Shown: piece after piece, positions 1-9,643 of the stretch
Numbering within the stretch: the stretch's first letter is position 1
Layout of the letters: each line of letters begins with the position of its first letter
Assembly: GCA_049965775.1 (NCBI GenBank)
Contig: JBMFVX010000022.1
Span: 1-30,451, forward strand
Source of the DNA: JABEVB01 sp049965775
Lineage (GTDB): Bacteria > Planctomycetota > Phycisphaerae > WQYP01
Reading direction: 5' to 3'
Length of the DNA: 30,451 nt
Translations under genes and position numbers: made by a program
The notes under the pieces: model-generated
Seen by the model: only the letters and a program-made list of their open reading frames with translations
Told to the model about the DNA's origin: nothing
The model's database searches: none

Positions 1-1
1 C

Positions 2-568
2 CATGACTTCCACGGCGACTGGAACTATACGATCACGCCACGTCAACCGTAGCGGTTATTTGTTTACGCGCCCTAAGGGAGTTGCGTCGCCGCCGCCGTA
101 CGGCCAGTTTTTGTGATCGTAAGCTGGGACGGTTAGGCCGACTGATGGCGCATTACGTGCTCATCTGGACCAGCGTAGATGTGACGGAAATGTCCACCCG
201 CGAGGTACTGAGAACCTATCGCCTGCGCTGGCAAATTGAATTGGTATTTAAGCGCATGAAATCAATCATGGGGCTTGGACTGCTGCCTAAACGCACCGAC
301 GGCAGTTCCAGGGCTTGGCTCAACGGCAAATTATTTGTCGCCCTGCTGGTAGAGAAGCTCTGGCGACAAGCCGAGCATTTTTCCCCCTGGGGATACAACG
401 ATCCATGCGCAGCGCAGCCGCTGGCGTGAACAAGGCCTGATATTCCGGGAACTGGTGTCCACAATTATCCCGCCGATCGGGTTGGAAAACGTTTTGGGCA
501 ACTGGCCGACTATTCGCAAGGGCCTATGCCACGGTAAAAGGAAGCGGAAACCACCTGCGTTAAGTTAG
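2..568 (+). pseudogene. Decayed IS4-family DDE transposase, C-terminal part
   Basis: The reading frame is broken. Frame 2 begins with HDFHGDWNYT, a typical conserved stretch of this transposase group, and hits a stop at 50-52. Homology then continues in frame 1 to about 400 and returns to frame 2, ending LSTIIPP-like text and a stop at 566-568. The frame-1 part holds the IS4 signature Y-x2-R-x3-E-x6-K at 217-261 (YRLRWQIELVFKRMK), which contains the catalytic Glu of the DDE triad. The N-terminal half with the two catalytic Asp lies outside the window. At least two frameshifts and a stop mean it cannot make active transposase. No terminal inverted repeat can be paired because only one end is visible. 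Confidence 0.8.
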
Positions 569-682
569 CGCCTATGCCCGGCGACCCCCTCTGCCGTGAA
601 CGGGTATTAAATACTTAATGGAAGCTAGAAGACTCACTTTAGCTGCTTGATATCGCGGCTGAGCGCGACATCTTCGGTGGGC

Positions 683-710
683 TTTCCAACTGGCTCGCAG
701 TGGCTAAAAT
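683..710 (+). promoter_or_regulatory. Candidate acnA promoter
   Basis: TTTCCA at 683-688 and TAAAAT at 705-710 are separated by 16 bases, about 75 bases upstream of the acnA ATG. The -10 is good and the -35 is only partly like consensus. Nothing else is recognisable in the 215 bases between the transposase remnant and acnA. Confidence 0.3.
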
Positions 711-783
711 AGCGATCCGAGAGCCGCCTGTTGGCGCGGCTGATGACAGGTTTATTTTTTAGCTCCAAAACCAGAGGATTTTC

Positions 784-3540
784 ATGACGACCACAGCATT
801 GTTCGATCCATTCAAAGCCAAGGCAACCATCAGCACGCCTGCCGGCGAAAAAACTGTTTATCGTTTGGATGCTCTCAAGCATGTCGGCCCGGTACAGCAA
901 CTGCCCTACAGCATCAAGGTGCTTTTAGAGTCGGTTCTGCGCAACTGCGATGGCCATGTTGTCACGCAGAAAGATGTTGAAGCGCTGGCCGCCTACGACA
1001 GCCGCAAGCCCGCCGCGGTTGAAATACCCTTTATGCCCGGTCGCGTGGTATTGCAGGATTTTACCGGCGTGCCGGCCGTGGTAGACCTCGCCGCCATGCG
1101 GGCGGCCATCAAACGCATCGGCGGCGATCCCAAAAAGGTCAATCCGCTCGTGCCGTGCGATCTGGTGATAGACCACAGCGTGCAGGTAGACGCTTTTGCC
1201 AGCGGCATGGCTCTGGAAATAAACGCTCGCCACGAGTTTGAGCGAAATCAAGAGCGCTACCAGTTTTTAAAATGGGGCCAGCAGGCATTTAACAATTTTC
1301 GCGTAGTGCCGCCGGCCACGGGCATTGTGCATCAGGTAAACTTGGAATATCTGGCCAAAGTGGTTTGGGAAAAAGATGGCGTGCTGTACCCCGACTCGCT
1401 GGTAGGCACCGATTCGCACACCACCATGATCAACGGCCTGGGCGTAGTGGGCTGGGGCGTAGGCGGCATCGAGGCGGAGGCCGTCATGCTGGGCCAGCCC
1501 ATTTATATGCTTCTGCCTGAAGTCGTGGGCTTTAAGCTCACCGGCAAGCTGCGCGAAGGTTGCACGGCCACCGACCTGGTGCTCACCATTACGCAAATGC
1601 TGCGCGAGCACGGCGTGGTGGATAAATTTGTTGAGTTTTATGGCCCGGGGCTGGCGGAAATGTCGGTGGCCAACCGCGCCACCATCAGCAACATGGCGCC
1701 CGAGTACGGGGCCACCATCGGCTTTTTCCCAATTGACGAACAAACCCTTGCTTATATGCGCCTCAGCGGCCGCGAGGAAGCCCTCATCAAAACGGTTGAA
1801 CAATATGCCAAGCTTCAGGGATTGTGGCGCGACGACAGCCGCAGCATTACCTACAGCAGTTCGCTAGAATTGAACCTGAACCAGGTGGAACCATCGCTGG
1901 CGGGGCCGCGTCGCCCGCAGGATCGCGTAGCTCTTGGCGCCATGAAAGGTCAATGGCGGCAGGATTTGTCCGTCGTTTACGGCAAAGCCTCGACCGCTCA
2001 TGGCTCGACGGTGCAAAGCTGGGAAGGCGATGGCGGCGGCGCCCGCGCTGTGGCCAATGCCGTTAAGGCCGATCCCGGGTTTGACGGGGTCTATGTTGAG
2101 CTTGATGGCAACACATTCAGCCTTAAGCACGGAGCGGTGGCCATTGCCGCCATTACAAGTTGCACCAATACCAGCAACCCCAATGTAATGATTGCCGCCG
2201 GACTGGTCGCCAAAAAGGCGGCGGATCGCGGCCTGACCCGCAAGCCATGGGTGAAAACATCGCTTGCCCCCGGTTCCAAGGTTGTGGTGGACTATCTTGA
2301 AAAGGCCGGCCTCATGAAGCCGCTGGAATCCTGCGGATTTAATCTGGTAGGGTTTGGTTGCACCACGTGTATTGGCAATTCAGGGCCTCTGCCCGAGCCT
2401 ATCAGCAAAGCCATTAACGAAAACGATCTGGTGGCGACTGCGGTGCTATCGGGCAACCGCAACTTTGAAGGGCGCATCAGCCCCGATGTCAAAGCCAACT
2501 ATCTGGCCTCGCCACCGCTGGTGGTGGCGTACGCCATCGCCGGCACGGTGGACATTGACCTGCTCCACGAACCGCTGGGCGTAGATGCCAAGGGCAAGCC
2601 GGTGATGCTGGCAGACATTTGGCCCAGCCAGCAGGAGATTGCCGATACCGTTAACCGGTGCGTGCTTAGCGAGCAATTCACTCACGAGTATGCCAATGTA
2701 TTTACCGGCTCGAACGAGTGGAAGGCCATTAAAACGAGCACGGGCGAGCTTTTTGAATGGGATGCCAAGAGCACCTATATTCAAGAACCGCCATTTTTCG
2801 TGGGCCTTAGCCCCACACCCAAGCCCATTGAGACCATTCGTGCCGCCCGCTGCCTGGCCTATCTCGGCGATTCGGTAACAACCGACCACATCAGCCCCGC
2901 CGGCAACATTAAAAAGGACAGCCCCGCCGGCAAGTTTCTTATTGAAAACGGCGTAACGGCCGCCATGTTTAACAGCTACGGCGCACGCCGCGGCAACGAT
3001 CGGGTCATGACCCGCGGCACTTTTGCCAATATTCGCGTTAAAAACAAGCTGGCACCCGGTACTGAAGGCGGCGTAACCACTGACTTTACCGATGGCAAGG
3101 TAAAGCCCATTTACGACGCCTCGGTCAACTACAAGAGCAAAGGCACGCCGCTGATCATTCTTGCCGGCAAAGATTATGGCATGGGTTCGAGCCGCGATTG
3201 GGCCGCCAAAGGCACCTTTCTGTTGGGCGCACGTGCGGTAATTGCCGAAAGTTTTGAACGCATTCACCGCAGCAATCTGGTAGGCATGGGCGTATTGCCG
3301 CTGACGTTCAAAAAGGGCCATAGCGCCCAGAGCCTGGGCCTGACCGGACAGGAAACGTTTGATATCAAACTTGATGATTCGCTTAAGCCGCGGCAGGACG
3401 TCGTTATTACCGCAACCAAGCCGGATGGCGCCAAGATTGAGTTTGTGGCGACCTGCCGCATTGATACGCCGGTAGAGGTAGACTACTACCGCAACGGCGG
3501 CATACTGCATACCGTGCTGCGCCGAATGGCGCAAAATTGA
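784..3540 (+). CDS. acnA: Aconitate hydratase A (AcnA/IRP1 type)
   Basis: A cytoplasmic [4Fe-4S] enzyme that interconverts citrate and isocitrate in the TCA cycle. The 918-residue product matches the monomeric AcnA/IRP family (usually about 890-910). The three cluster cysteines are visible: Cys460 in SCTNTSNP, and Cys526 and Cys529 in GFGCTTCIGNSGP. The swivel domain near the C terminus has YGMGSSRDWAAKG (from residue 798), which carries the substrate-binding serine and arginine. The N-terminal VDHS-type motif appears as LVIDHSVQVD, and LVGTDSHTTMINGLGV follows. The ATG at 784 is preceded by AGAGGA with a 5-base gap. It stands alone; the methyltransferase starts 182 bases downstream on the same strand. 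IRP-type RNA binding cannot be judged from sequence. Confidence 0.97.
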   Translation: MTTTALFDPFKAKATISTPAGEKTVYRLDALKHVGPVQQLPYSIKVLLESVLRNCDGHVVTQKDVEALAAYDSRKPAAVEIPFMPGRVVLQDFTGVPAVVDLAAMRAAIKRIGGDPKKVNPLVPCDLVIDHSVQVDAFASGMALEINARHEFERNQERYQFLKWGQQAFNNFRVVPPATGIVHQVNLEYLAKVVWEKDGVLYPDSLVGTDSHTTMINGLGVVGWGVGGIEAEAVMLGQPIYMLLPEVVGFKLTGKLREGCTATDLVLTITQMLREHGVVDKFVEFYGPGLAEMSVANRATISNMAPEYGATIGFFPIDEQTLAYMRLSGREEALIKTVEQYAKLQGLWRDDSRSITYSSSLELNLNQVEPSLAGPRRPQDRVALGAMKGQWRQDLSVVYGKASTAHGSTVQSWEGDGGGARAVANAVKADPGFDGVYVELDGNTFSLKHGAVAIAAITSCTNTSNPNVMIAAGLVAKKAADRGLTRKPWVKTSLAPGSKVVVDYLEKAGLMKPLESCGFNLVGFGCTTCIGNSGPLPEPISKAINENDLVATAVLSGNRNFEGRISPDVKANYLASPPLVVAYAIAGTVDIDLLHEPLGVDAKGKPVMLADIWPSQQEIADTVNRCVLSEQFTHEYANVFTGSNEWKAIKTSTGELFEWDAKSTYIQEPPFFVGLSPTPKPIETIRAARCLAYLGDSVTTDHISPAGNIKKDSPAGKFLIENGVTAAMFNSYGARRGNDRVMTRGTFANIRVKNKLAPGTEGGVTTDFTDGKVKPIYDASVNYKSKGTPLIILAGKDYGMGSSRDWAAKGTFLLGARAVIAESFERIHRSNLVGMGVLPLTFKKGHSAQSLGLTGQETFDIKLDDSLKPRQDVVITATKPDGAKIEFVATCRIDTPVEVDYYRNGGILHTVLRRMAQN

Positions 3541-3722
3541 GGGCGGCATTTAGGCGGACATCCCTCCCCGAAAGTGAACCGCAGTCATTTGCAAGAGACA
3601 GGCGGAATGAGTAGTTTGGACTTTGACATCTTATGGGCATCGGGGTGTTTGCAAGAGGCATCTTGGCACCAGCAAGATTCGTGTATATTGGTCATGGCAT
3701 AAAGTTTTATGGTGAGGTTGCA

Positions 3723-4658
3723 GTGGAATTAAATAAGCTTTATCAGGGCGACTGCATTGAAGGCTTGAACAAAGTGCCCGAAGGCACGATTGATTTAATC
3801 TTTGCCGACCCGCCTTTCAACATTGGTTACAAATACGACGTATATGAAGACAAGCGCGCTGCCGACGAATACCTGGATTGGACCCGAAAATGGGGCGCAG
3901 CGGCAGTAAAGGCGCTTAAGCCTACCGGGACTTTTTGGCTGGCAATCGGCGATGACTTTGCCGCCGAGCTTAAACTTATTTTTCAGCGGGAGCTTGGCCT
4001 GCATTGCCGGAGTTGGGTGCTGTGGTATTACACCTTTGGGGTGCAGTGCAAATTCAAATTTGCCCGCAGCCATACGCATCTGTTTCATTTTGTGAAAAAC
4101 CCCAAAACGTTCACGTTTAACCACATGGATATTCGCGTGCCATCCGCCCGGCAACTCGTGTACAACGATGCCCGCAGCAACCCTGCCGGTAGACTGCCCG
4201 ACGATACTTGGATCCTTCGACCTCAGGACATCCCCGACAACTTTCCGGCGGAGAATGACACGTGGTACTTTCCGCGGGTGTGCGGCACTTTTGGCGAGCG
4301 TGCCGGCTGGCATGGCTGCCAAATGCCGGAGCAGCTTTTGGGACGCATCATTCGCGCCTCATCCAACGCTGGCGACACGGTGCTGGACCCCTTTGGCGGC
4401 AGCGGCTCTACTTTGGTAACAGCCAAAAAGCTCGGCCGCAATTTTATTGGCTTTGAACTTTCAAAGGAGTATGCCAAACGCATCCAAGACCGCCTGAAAC
4501 AAACGGCCGTTGGCGATCCATTGCATGGCTCCGATACGCCGGTGGCATCGGCGCCCAAAACGCCAACCGGGCCGATTCAACTCGGCCGACCGGGTTCGAG
4601 CGAGGCAAAACCGCGCAAGCGAAAGGCGCCGGTCGAAGAGCCTAGCCTGCTGGCCTAA
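3723..4658 (+). CDS. Orphan DNA methyltransferase, beta-class (N6-adenine/N4-cytosine)
   Basis: A SAM-dependent DNA amino-methyltransferase of 311 residues. The catalytic motif IV, DPPF at residues 29-32, precedes the SAM-binding motif I, DPFGGSGST at 222-230; this order defines the beta class, which includes CcrM and HinfI-type enzymes. DPPF permits either adenine-N6 or cytosine-N4 methylation. The GTG at 3723 was chosen over the longer frame because GGTGAGG (3711-3717) lies 5 bases before it and the protein then starts with the usual LNKLYQGDC block. A TATATT at 3684-3689 is a weak -10 candidate. The last 40 or so residues are a basic, Pro/Lys-rich tail (KPRKRKAP) not needed for the fold. 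No restriction endonuclease is adjacent, so a regulatory or solitary role is more likely than restriction-modification. The recognition site is unknown. Confidence 0.9.
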   Translation: MELNKLYQGDCIEGLNKVPEGTIDLIFADPPFNIGYKYDVYEDKRAADEYLDWTRKWGAAAVKALKPTGTFWLAIGDDFAAELKLIFQRELGLHCRSWVLWYYTFGVQCKFKFARSHTHLFHFVKNPKTFTFNHMDIRVPSARQLVYNDARSNPAGRLPDDTWILRPQDIPDNFPAENDTWYFPRVCGTFGERAGWHGCQMPEQLLGRIIRASSNAGDTVLDPFGGSGSTLVTAKKLGRNFIGFELSKEYAKRIQDRLKQTAVGDPLHGSDTPVASAPKTPTGPIQLGRPGSSEAKPRKRKAPVEEPSLLA

Positions 4659-4835
4659 AAATTGTGCAACCCTGCGGCAGGTCTACCGGCGCGGTGGGTA
4701 CAAATGGGGCCTTTAACCCTCCTCGCGTTTGTATCGTTCAAAGCTTTGCTCTGCCTTAAAAATTGGCCGCCTATTGCCAAACTCCGCCCCCCCCTGCCGC
4801 TGGCAGCCGCGGGCACAATCGTTTATCGTTAATTT

Positions 4836-5858
4836 ATGGCACAACCGCCCCACAACGAACGTTCCGAGAGCCAACTGCTCACCGATGCACGACAAATCGT
4901 GCTTTCCGAGGCGGCAGCGCTGACGCAAGTCGCTGAACGGCTAGATGGCGCCATCGCCGCCGCTATCAGCTTAATTTACCGCCAAACCACACAGCAGGCG
5001 GGCGGAGCACTGGTGGTTTCAGGCTTGGGAAAGTCGGGACTTGCCGGCCAGAGAATCAGCGCCAGCTTTGCGAGCACCGGCACCCCTTCGCACTTTGTAC
5101 ATCCAGTAGAAGCCCTGCATGGCGATTTGGGGCGCATCCGTCGGCAGGACATTGCCATGCTGCTGTCTTACGGCGGTGAAACTGAAGAACTTATTCGCCT
5201 GCTGGATCATCTCAAGCGATTTTCAACCCCCACCATCGCCATTACCGCCAAAAATACCAGCACCCTCGGCCGCCTTGCCGATTTGTGCATTTGCCTGGGC
5301 GCATTGGAAGAGGCCTGCCCGTTGCGCTTGGCTCCCACCACCAGCATCACCTGCTTAGGGGCGGTGGCCGATGCATTGGTTCTGGGCGTCATGAGCCTGC
5401 GCAAGTTTTCGGCGGAGGACTTTGCGGCGTTTCATCCCGGCGGATCGCTGGGGCGAAAGTTGCTTAAGGTAAAAGACGCCATGAGTTTTAAGGTCGGTGA
5501 CAACCTGCAGGTGCTGCCGACAACCCTTACGCTCCGCGAAGCGCTCAGCCGCAGCACCGTCAGCACGCGCCGCGCTGGAGCCATGCTGCTGGTTGACGAT
5601 GATGGCACGCTGGCGGGCATTTTTACCGATGGCGACCTGCGGCGCAAGCTTGCCGAGCATGCCGATTTACTCGATATGCCCATGGCAGCCGTCATGACCC
5701 CCCACCCCAAGCGCATCAGCGCCGAAAGCCTCGCCAGCGAGGCCATGGCGCTTTTTAACCGATACCGCATTGACGAATTGCCCGTGGTCAACGAGCATAA
5801 TCATCCCATCGGCCTGATTGACGTACAGGATGTGATGGCCCTACGCGCTTTAGAATAA
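4836..5858 (+). CDS. kdsD: Arabinose-5-phosphate isomerase (KdsD/KpsF family)
   Basis: Converts D-ribulose 5-phosphate to D-arabinose 5-phosphate, the first committed step toward Kdo for LPS. The 340-residue product has the family layout: an N-terminal SIS sugar-isomerase domain (about residues 35-175), with GLGKSGLAGQRISASFASTG and HPVEALHGDLG, followed by FHPGGSLGRKLL and a tandem CBS pair (about 205-335). Those blocks hold the Lys, Glu and His residues expected for the active site. The ATG at 4836 gives a normal-length N terminus, although no clear Shine-Dalgarno is seen just before it. It heads a co-directional block with kdsC (63 bases later) and the LptC-like gene. The 177 bases before it show no convincing promoter. 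Confidence 0.95.
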   Translation: MAQPPHNERSESQLLTDARQIVLSEAAALTQVAERLDGAIAAAISLIYRQTTQQAGGALVVSGLGKSGLAGQRISASFASTGTPSHFVHPVEALHGDLGRIRRQDIAMLLSYGGETEELIRLLDHLKRFSTPTIAITAKNTSTLGRLADLCICLGALEEACPLRLAPTTSITCLGAVADALVLGVMSLRKFSAEDFAAFHPGGSLGRKLLKVKDAMSFKVGDNLQVLPTTLTLREALSRSTVSTRRAGAMLLVDDDGTLAGIFTDGDLRRKLAEHADLLDMPMAAVMTPHPKRISAESLASEAMALFNRYRIDELPVVNEHNHPIGLIDVQDVMALRALE

Positions 5859-5921
5859 CGCCGGCTGGCGCGGGCGGCTTTGTTAAAACCCCAACTGGCG
5901 GGGCATTATTTGGAGACTTAT

Positions 5922-6425
5922 ATGGTTGGCGATATTCAATTACTTGTTCTGGACGTTGACGGTGTGTTAACCGATGGGGGCATCATACGCGATGATGCCG
6001 GCCAGCAGATTAAGCGCTTTCATGTGCGCGACGGTTCGGGCGCGGTGATATGGCGCAGGCTTAACCGGCACTTGGCTATTATCACCGGCAAAGAAAGCCA
6101 GGTCGTACAATACCGCGCTGAAGAACTCGGCATTACGCACGTATACCAAAACGTAAACAACAAGCTCGAAATATATACCGACCTGCTGCAGCAGCTTGGC
6201 CTTAAGGATGAAAATGCCGCCTATATTGGCGACGACCTGCCTGATCTGCCGGTGATGCGCCGCTGCGGCTGCCCCATTGCCGTGGCCGATGCCGTGGAAG
6301 AGGTCAAAGCCGCCGCGCGGTACGTCACCAAATATCCGGGAGGCTACGGGGCGGTTCGCGACGCGATCGAATGGCTGCTTAAAGAAATGAACCTCTGGAA
6401 TCAGGTGCTCGCACGCTATCAATAA
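5922..6425 (+). CDS. kdsC: 3-deoxy-D-manno-octulosonate 8-phosphate phosphatase
   Basis: A small, cap-less HAD-superfamily phosphatase that releases phosphate from KDO-8-P, giving free Kdo for lipid A-core assembly. The 167-residue product contains HAD motif I DVDGVLTDG with nucleophile Asp11 and acid/base Asp13. It also has the sugar-phosphate motif ITGKESQVVQ, and motif III/IV as YIGDDLPDLPVM. The C terminus has the family sequence KYPGGYGAVRD. The ATG at 5922 was chosen because GGAG at 5912-5915 is correctly spaced; a TTG at 5880 in the same frame would add 14 residues but has no better ribosome site. It lies between kdsD and the LptC-like gene, the same order as the E. coli kdsD-kdsC-lptC cluster. 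Confidence 0.95.
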   Translation: MVGDIQLLVLDVDGVLTDGGIIRDDAGQQIKRFHVRDGSGAVIWRRLNRHLAIITGKESQVVQYRAEELGITHVYQNVNNKLEIYTDLLQQLGLKDENAAYIGDDLPDLPVMRRCGCPIAVADAVEEVKAAARYVTKYPGGYGAVRDAIEWLLKEMNLWNQVLARYQ

Positions 6426-6484
6426 ACGAATGGTAACGGCCGGGCGCACCGCCCTGTAGGCCGCCGCTGGGGTTCGACGCTCGC

Positions 6485-9400
6485 ATGAAAAGAAAACTGC
6501 TTTTATATCTGGCTTCGCTGGCTGTGGCGCTGGTCGTCTTTTTCTGGATGATCAGCGCGTGGCATATCAGCTCGTTTTTTATCACGACGGGCAAGCCCAC
6601 GCACGTTGCTCCGGTTGAATCGGGTACAGGTGTGCAGAACCTGGTGGTGGAGGTTCGAAACCCGCAGGGTGTGCTCGAGTATGTGCTTGAAGCGCGTCAG
6701 GCGACGCCGCAGGGCAACGGCCGCTATCTTATAAAAAAGCCGCAGATGCGTTTTTACACCGCTCACGGTCAGATGATCCGCATAACCAGCGACACCGGAG
6801 ACATTACGGTAGATCAACTCGGCAACTCACTCACTGGCCAGGTGTACCCGCGTAAGGGCACGCTTTCGGGCCATGCTGAAATGACCTTGGGACCGCTGAA
6901 CTCATTTGTGCCCGGCCAAACGCGGCGTCTGGCTGGCCAAACCCAGATGACGCTCGCCGCTCCCATACAATTTAATTATCAGCAGGGGCTTTTAACCAGC
7001 AGCGGAGCTGTACATGTGCGCCAGGACCGGGCAAGCTTTGACGGCAGTGGGCTTACCGTTGAGGTGGACTCTAAAAAGCGAATGCTCGATTATGTACGCA
7101 TAGACCACGGCGATGACCTGATTATTCGTGACGTCGGCGGCAAGCGGCTGGGAGCGAGTTCAAGCCCGGTTGCAGCCACCACGCAAAGCAGCACCGCCGG
7201 CACGGCCACGGCCACCGCGCCGTCAACAGCTCCAAAGGCGCCGCCGTCGCTTATTTACCGGCTGGCTTTTGATGATCATGTGCGGGCCGTCCTGCGGCAT
7301 AACCGGCTGCAATCACACCAAATGATTCTCTATTTTCAGGACATCAACAACGGGTCGCCATCCGCCGCAACCGCAAGCGGCCCGCCGGCCAGCGGCGCCA
7401 CAGCCCCCGGGACTGCGGCCACCAAACCTGCAACCACCCAACCGACCCCCACCGCTTCAGATGCTAATAACCTGGTGGTGCATTGGCGAGGCCCGATGAT
7501 TATGCGGCGCGTCAGCCCTGCAGTAGCTCAACTTGCCGGCCCCAAAGATGTGCACTTCGTGGCACTCGGACGCACAGGCCGGGAGGTGGCGCTCTCCGAC
7601 GGGGCCGGGCGATCCGCCACCGCCGACGAACTTGGCTACCACACCTTAACCCAGGTGGTAACACTTAACGCGACGGCTCTTGAGCCGGTACGATTGGCCG
7701 ATAAATCATTGGGGGCGCTTAACTGCCGCAAGGTGCGATTTAATTTACATTCCAACCATGCCTTGTTTGCCGGGCCGGGAAGCGTACGATTTGCGGGTAA
7801 AGCGGCAGCTCCAAAGGGCAGGTCTCACGTAGCAACCGCCTGGAAGGCAGCTTGGGACAAGACCATGACGCTGCTGTTGGCCCGCGAGCCAGACCTGAAA
7901 ACTCCCGGCAAAACCACGCTGGCCATTCGGCATATTACGCTTATTGGCAATGCCGTCGTCAGTGGGCAGGGGCTAAATCTGCACGCCCAGAAGCTTGCGG
8001 CACAACTGGTATTTACCCGTGATCCGCGTCAGCCGGAGGCGCTTTCCCATCTGCTGGCCACGGGCGATGTACATGTGGTATCGCACAGCAGCGCCGGGGC
8101 AGAACCTGACTCCATCTGGGCTAATTCGCTTGAACTTAAAACCACAACCACCGCAGCCAGTACGGTGCCGCAACCCAGCCAACTGCTCTGCGCGGGCAAT
8201 GTGCGGGCACGGTTTGTGCAGCAGCGTCAAAAGGCTACGCCGCAGCACAGCGCCGTGTACCACATAACGGGTCAAACGCTTGCAGCCCAGCTTATTTCCA
8301 AGACGTCGCAGGCCGGTGGTGCAGCGATCGGCCCGGAAGGCATTGGCCGCTTTGATGTTGGCCACTTTGCCATTGGCGGTGGGGTACATGTAGATATTGC
8401 CAATGTCGGCAAACCGATCGAAGCCGTCGCCGACACCATGACCGGCAATAAGAGCACCGGCCGCGTGGTGCTTAAGGGCAACACTGCACCCGACAGTGCG
8501 GCATTTGCATCTATCACACAGGGACAAAATGTTATTGACGCCGGCCGCATTACACTCGTGCAAAGGCATCAGGCTATAGAGGTTGTCGGCCCGGGCAGCT
8601 TTGTTTTTGTTCCGCCGGCTGCGCATGCGGCAACAGCGCAAGGCCAAACCGGTCATGTCGTTATTACCTGGGCCAACGCAATGAATTACGCCGGCGACGC
8701 GCAGAAGGCACGATTTGCCGGCAACGTGCATGTGGCGCTTGTGGGACGACAGGACCAGCAAAGTTCGCTCTCATGCGATAATCTTGGTGTACTTTTCGCC
8801 CGCCGCAGCGGCCAAACGACGGCAAAATCCGCAACGGCGCTGAACAACATTTCCGGCAATTCGCTGGAACTGGCGCAAATAACCGCCAGCGGTTTACCGA
8901 CCCAGCCGGTTGTGGCCCTCGATGCAAACTATGGCCCGCACGGACACCTGCGAACACGACTCTTTTTAACCACAGCGCAGCTTACCTATAACGCCATTGC
9001 CGGTCGGCTGGATATTCCACAGGCCGGGGAACTATCGCTTGAAGATTACCGCCCGGCCGCCGTGGCCCCAACCGGGCAGATTGCCAATGCAACCGCAACG
9101 CCCATGGCTGGTACGCGGGGTCAATCGGCATTCGCCTGGAAAACCAGTTTGATCTATCGGCGGCGCACCGGCATTGTTGCTTTTAAGGGCAAGGTGCGTA
9201 TGGTTTATCATCCGCAACAACCCATTAAGCTGATACCCACCAATAGCAATGAGCTGCCCGCAACCGCCCCGCAACTTGATAATCCCAATAAAAATCTGAT
9301 TCTGCTGGATTGCAACTCGCTGCATGCCATGCTGTCGCAAATTGCCGCCCAAACCAAACCCAACGCCGTCGAACTCGGCATGGGCGGCCCCATGAAGCTC

Positions 9401-9643
9401 CGCTCGGTACAGGCCGATGACGCGGCACTTGAACTCTCAGGCGTGCGACTCGTGGCAAGAATGCTGCGTTTTGATGCCGACAAAGAATTCGCCATTGCCC
9501 AGGGCAGCAGCAGCGAACCGGCGGTTGTATCAGGTGCAAATGGAGCGTCGGAAGGCCAGGCTGAAAAAATTACCTGGGACCTCGCCCGCGGCCGCCAAGG
9601 CATTACGCTTATACATCCGCAGGGCAATATCACCGGGCCATAA
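6485..9643 (+). CDS. lptC: Giant LptC/OstA-like LPS-transport protein
   Basis: A 1052-residue protein with one N-terminal membrane anchor (about residues 5-27, LLLYLASLAVALVVFFWM) and an otherwise periplasmic body. Residues about 50-215 read like LptC: VVEVRNPQG, then VLEARQATP, then short alternating beta strands ending DYVRIDHGDDLIIRD. Two Ala/Thr/Pro-rich linkers follow (about 221-250 and 291-324). The rest is a long series of OstA/LptA-like beta segments of the type GNAVVSG, TGDVHVVS, AGNVRARF, AGNVHVALV and KGKVRMVYH, ending in a unit with KITWDLARGRQGITL. In E. coli LptC and LptA are each under 200 residues; here both functions may be on one chain. Position directly after kdsD-kdsC supports a role in LPS transport. 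The domain call rests on pattern and context, and the middle of the protein is diverged. Confidence 0.72.
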   Translation: MKRKLLLYLASLAVALVVFFWMISAWHISSFFITTGKPTHVAPVESGTGVQNLVVEVRNPQGVLEYVLEARQATPQGNGRYLIKKPQMRFYTAHGQMIRITSDTGDITVDQLGNSLTGQVYPRKGTLSGHAEMTLGPLNSFVPGQTRRLAGQTQMTLAAPIQFNYQQGLLTSSGAVHVRQDRASFDGSGLTVEVDSKKRMLDYVRIDHGDDLIIRDVGGKRLGASSSPVAATTQSSTAGTATATAPSTAPKAPPSLIYRLAFDDHVRAVLRHNRLQSHQMILYFQDINNGSPSAATASGPPASGATAPGTAATKPATTQPTPTASDANNLVVHWRGPMIMRRVSPAVAQLAGPKDVHFVALGRTGREVALSDGAGRSATADELGYHTLTQVVTLNATALEPVRLADKSLGALNCRKVRFNLHSNHALFAGPGSVRFAGKAAAPKGRSHVATAWKAAWDKTMTLLLAREPDLKTPGKTTLAIRHITLIGNAVVSGQGLNLHAQKLAAQLVFTRDPRQPEALSHLLATGDVHVVSHSSAGAEPDSIWANSLELKTTTTAASTVPQPSQLLCAGNVRARFVQQRQKATPQHSAVYHITGQTLAAQLISKTSQAGGAAIGPEGIGRFDVGHFAIGGGVHVDIANVGKPIEAVADTMTGNKSTGRVVLKGNTAPDSAAFASITQGQNVIDAGRITLVQRHQAIEVVGPGSFVFVPPAAHAATAQGQTGHVVITWANAMNYAGDAQKARFAGNVHVALVGRQDQQSSLSCDNLGVLFARRSGQTTAKSATALNNISGNSLELAQITASGLPTQPVVALDANYGPHGHLRTRLFLTTAQLTYNAIAGRLDIPQAGELSLEDYRPAAVAPTGQIANATATPMAGTRGQSAFAWKTSLIYRRRTGIVAFKGKVRMVYHPQQPIKLIPTNSNELPATAPQLDNPNKNLILLDCNSLHAMLSQIAAQTKPNAVELGMGGPMKLRSVQADDAALELSGVRLVARMLRFDADKEFAIAQGSSSEPAVVSGANGASEGQAEKITWDLARGRQGITLIHPQGNITGP

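Noticed and set aside
2446..3549. 367-codon open frame antisense to acnA
   Set aside because: It is fully opposite a certain gene, has no recognisable domain and its composition follows from the GC-rich third positions of acnA.
7973..8761. 262-codon open frame antisense to the LptC-like gene
   Set aside because: Cys/Arg-rich composition with no family pattern; typical shadow of GC-rich coding DNA.
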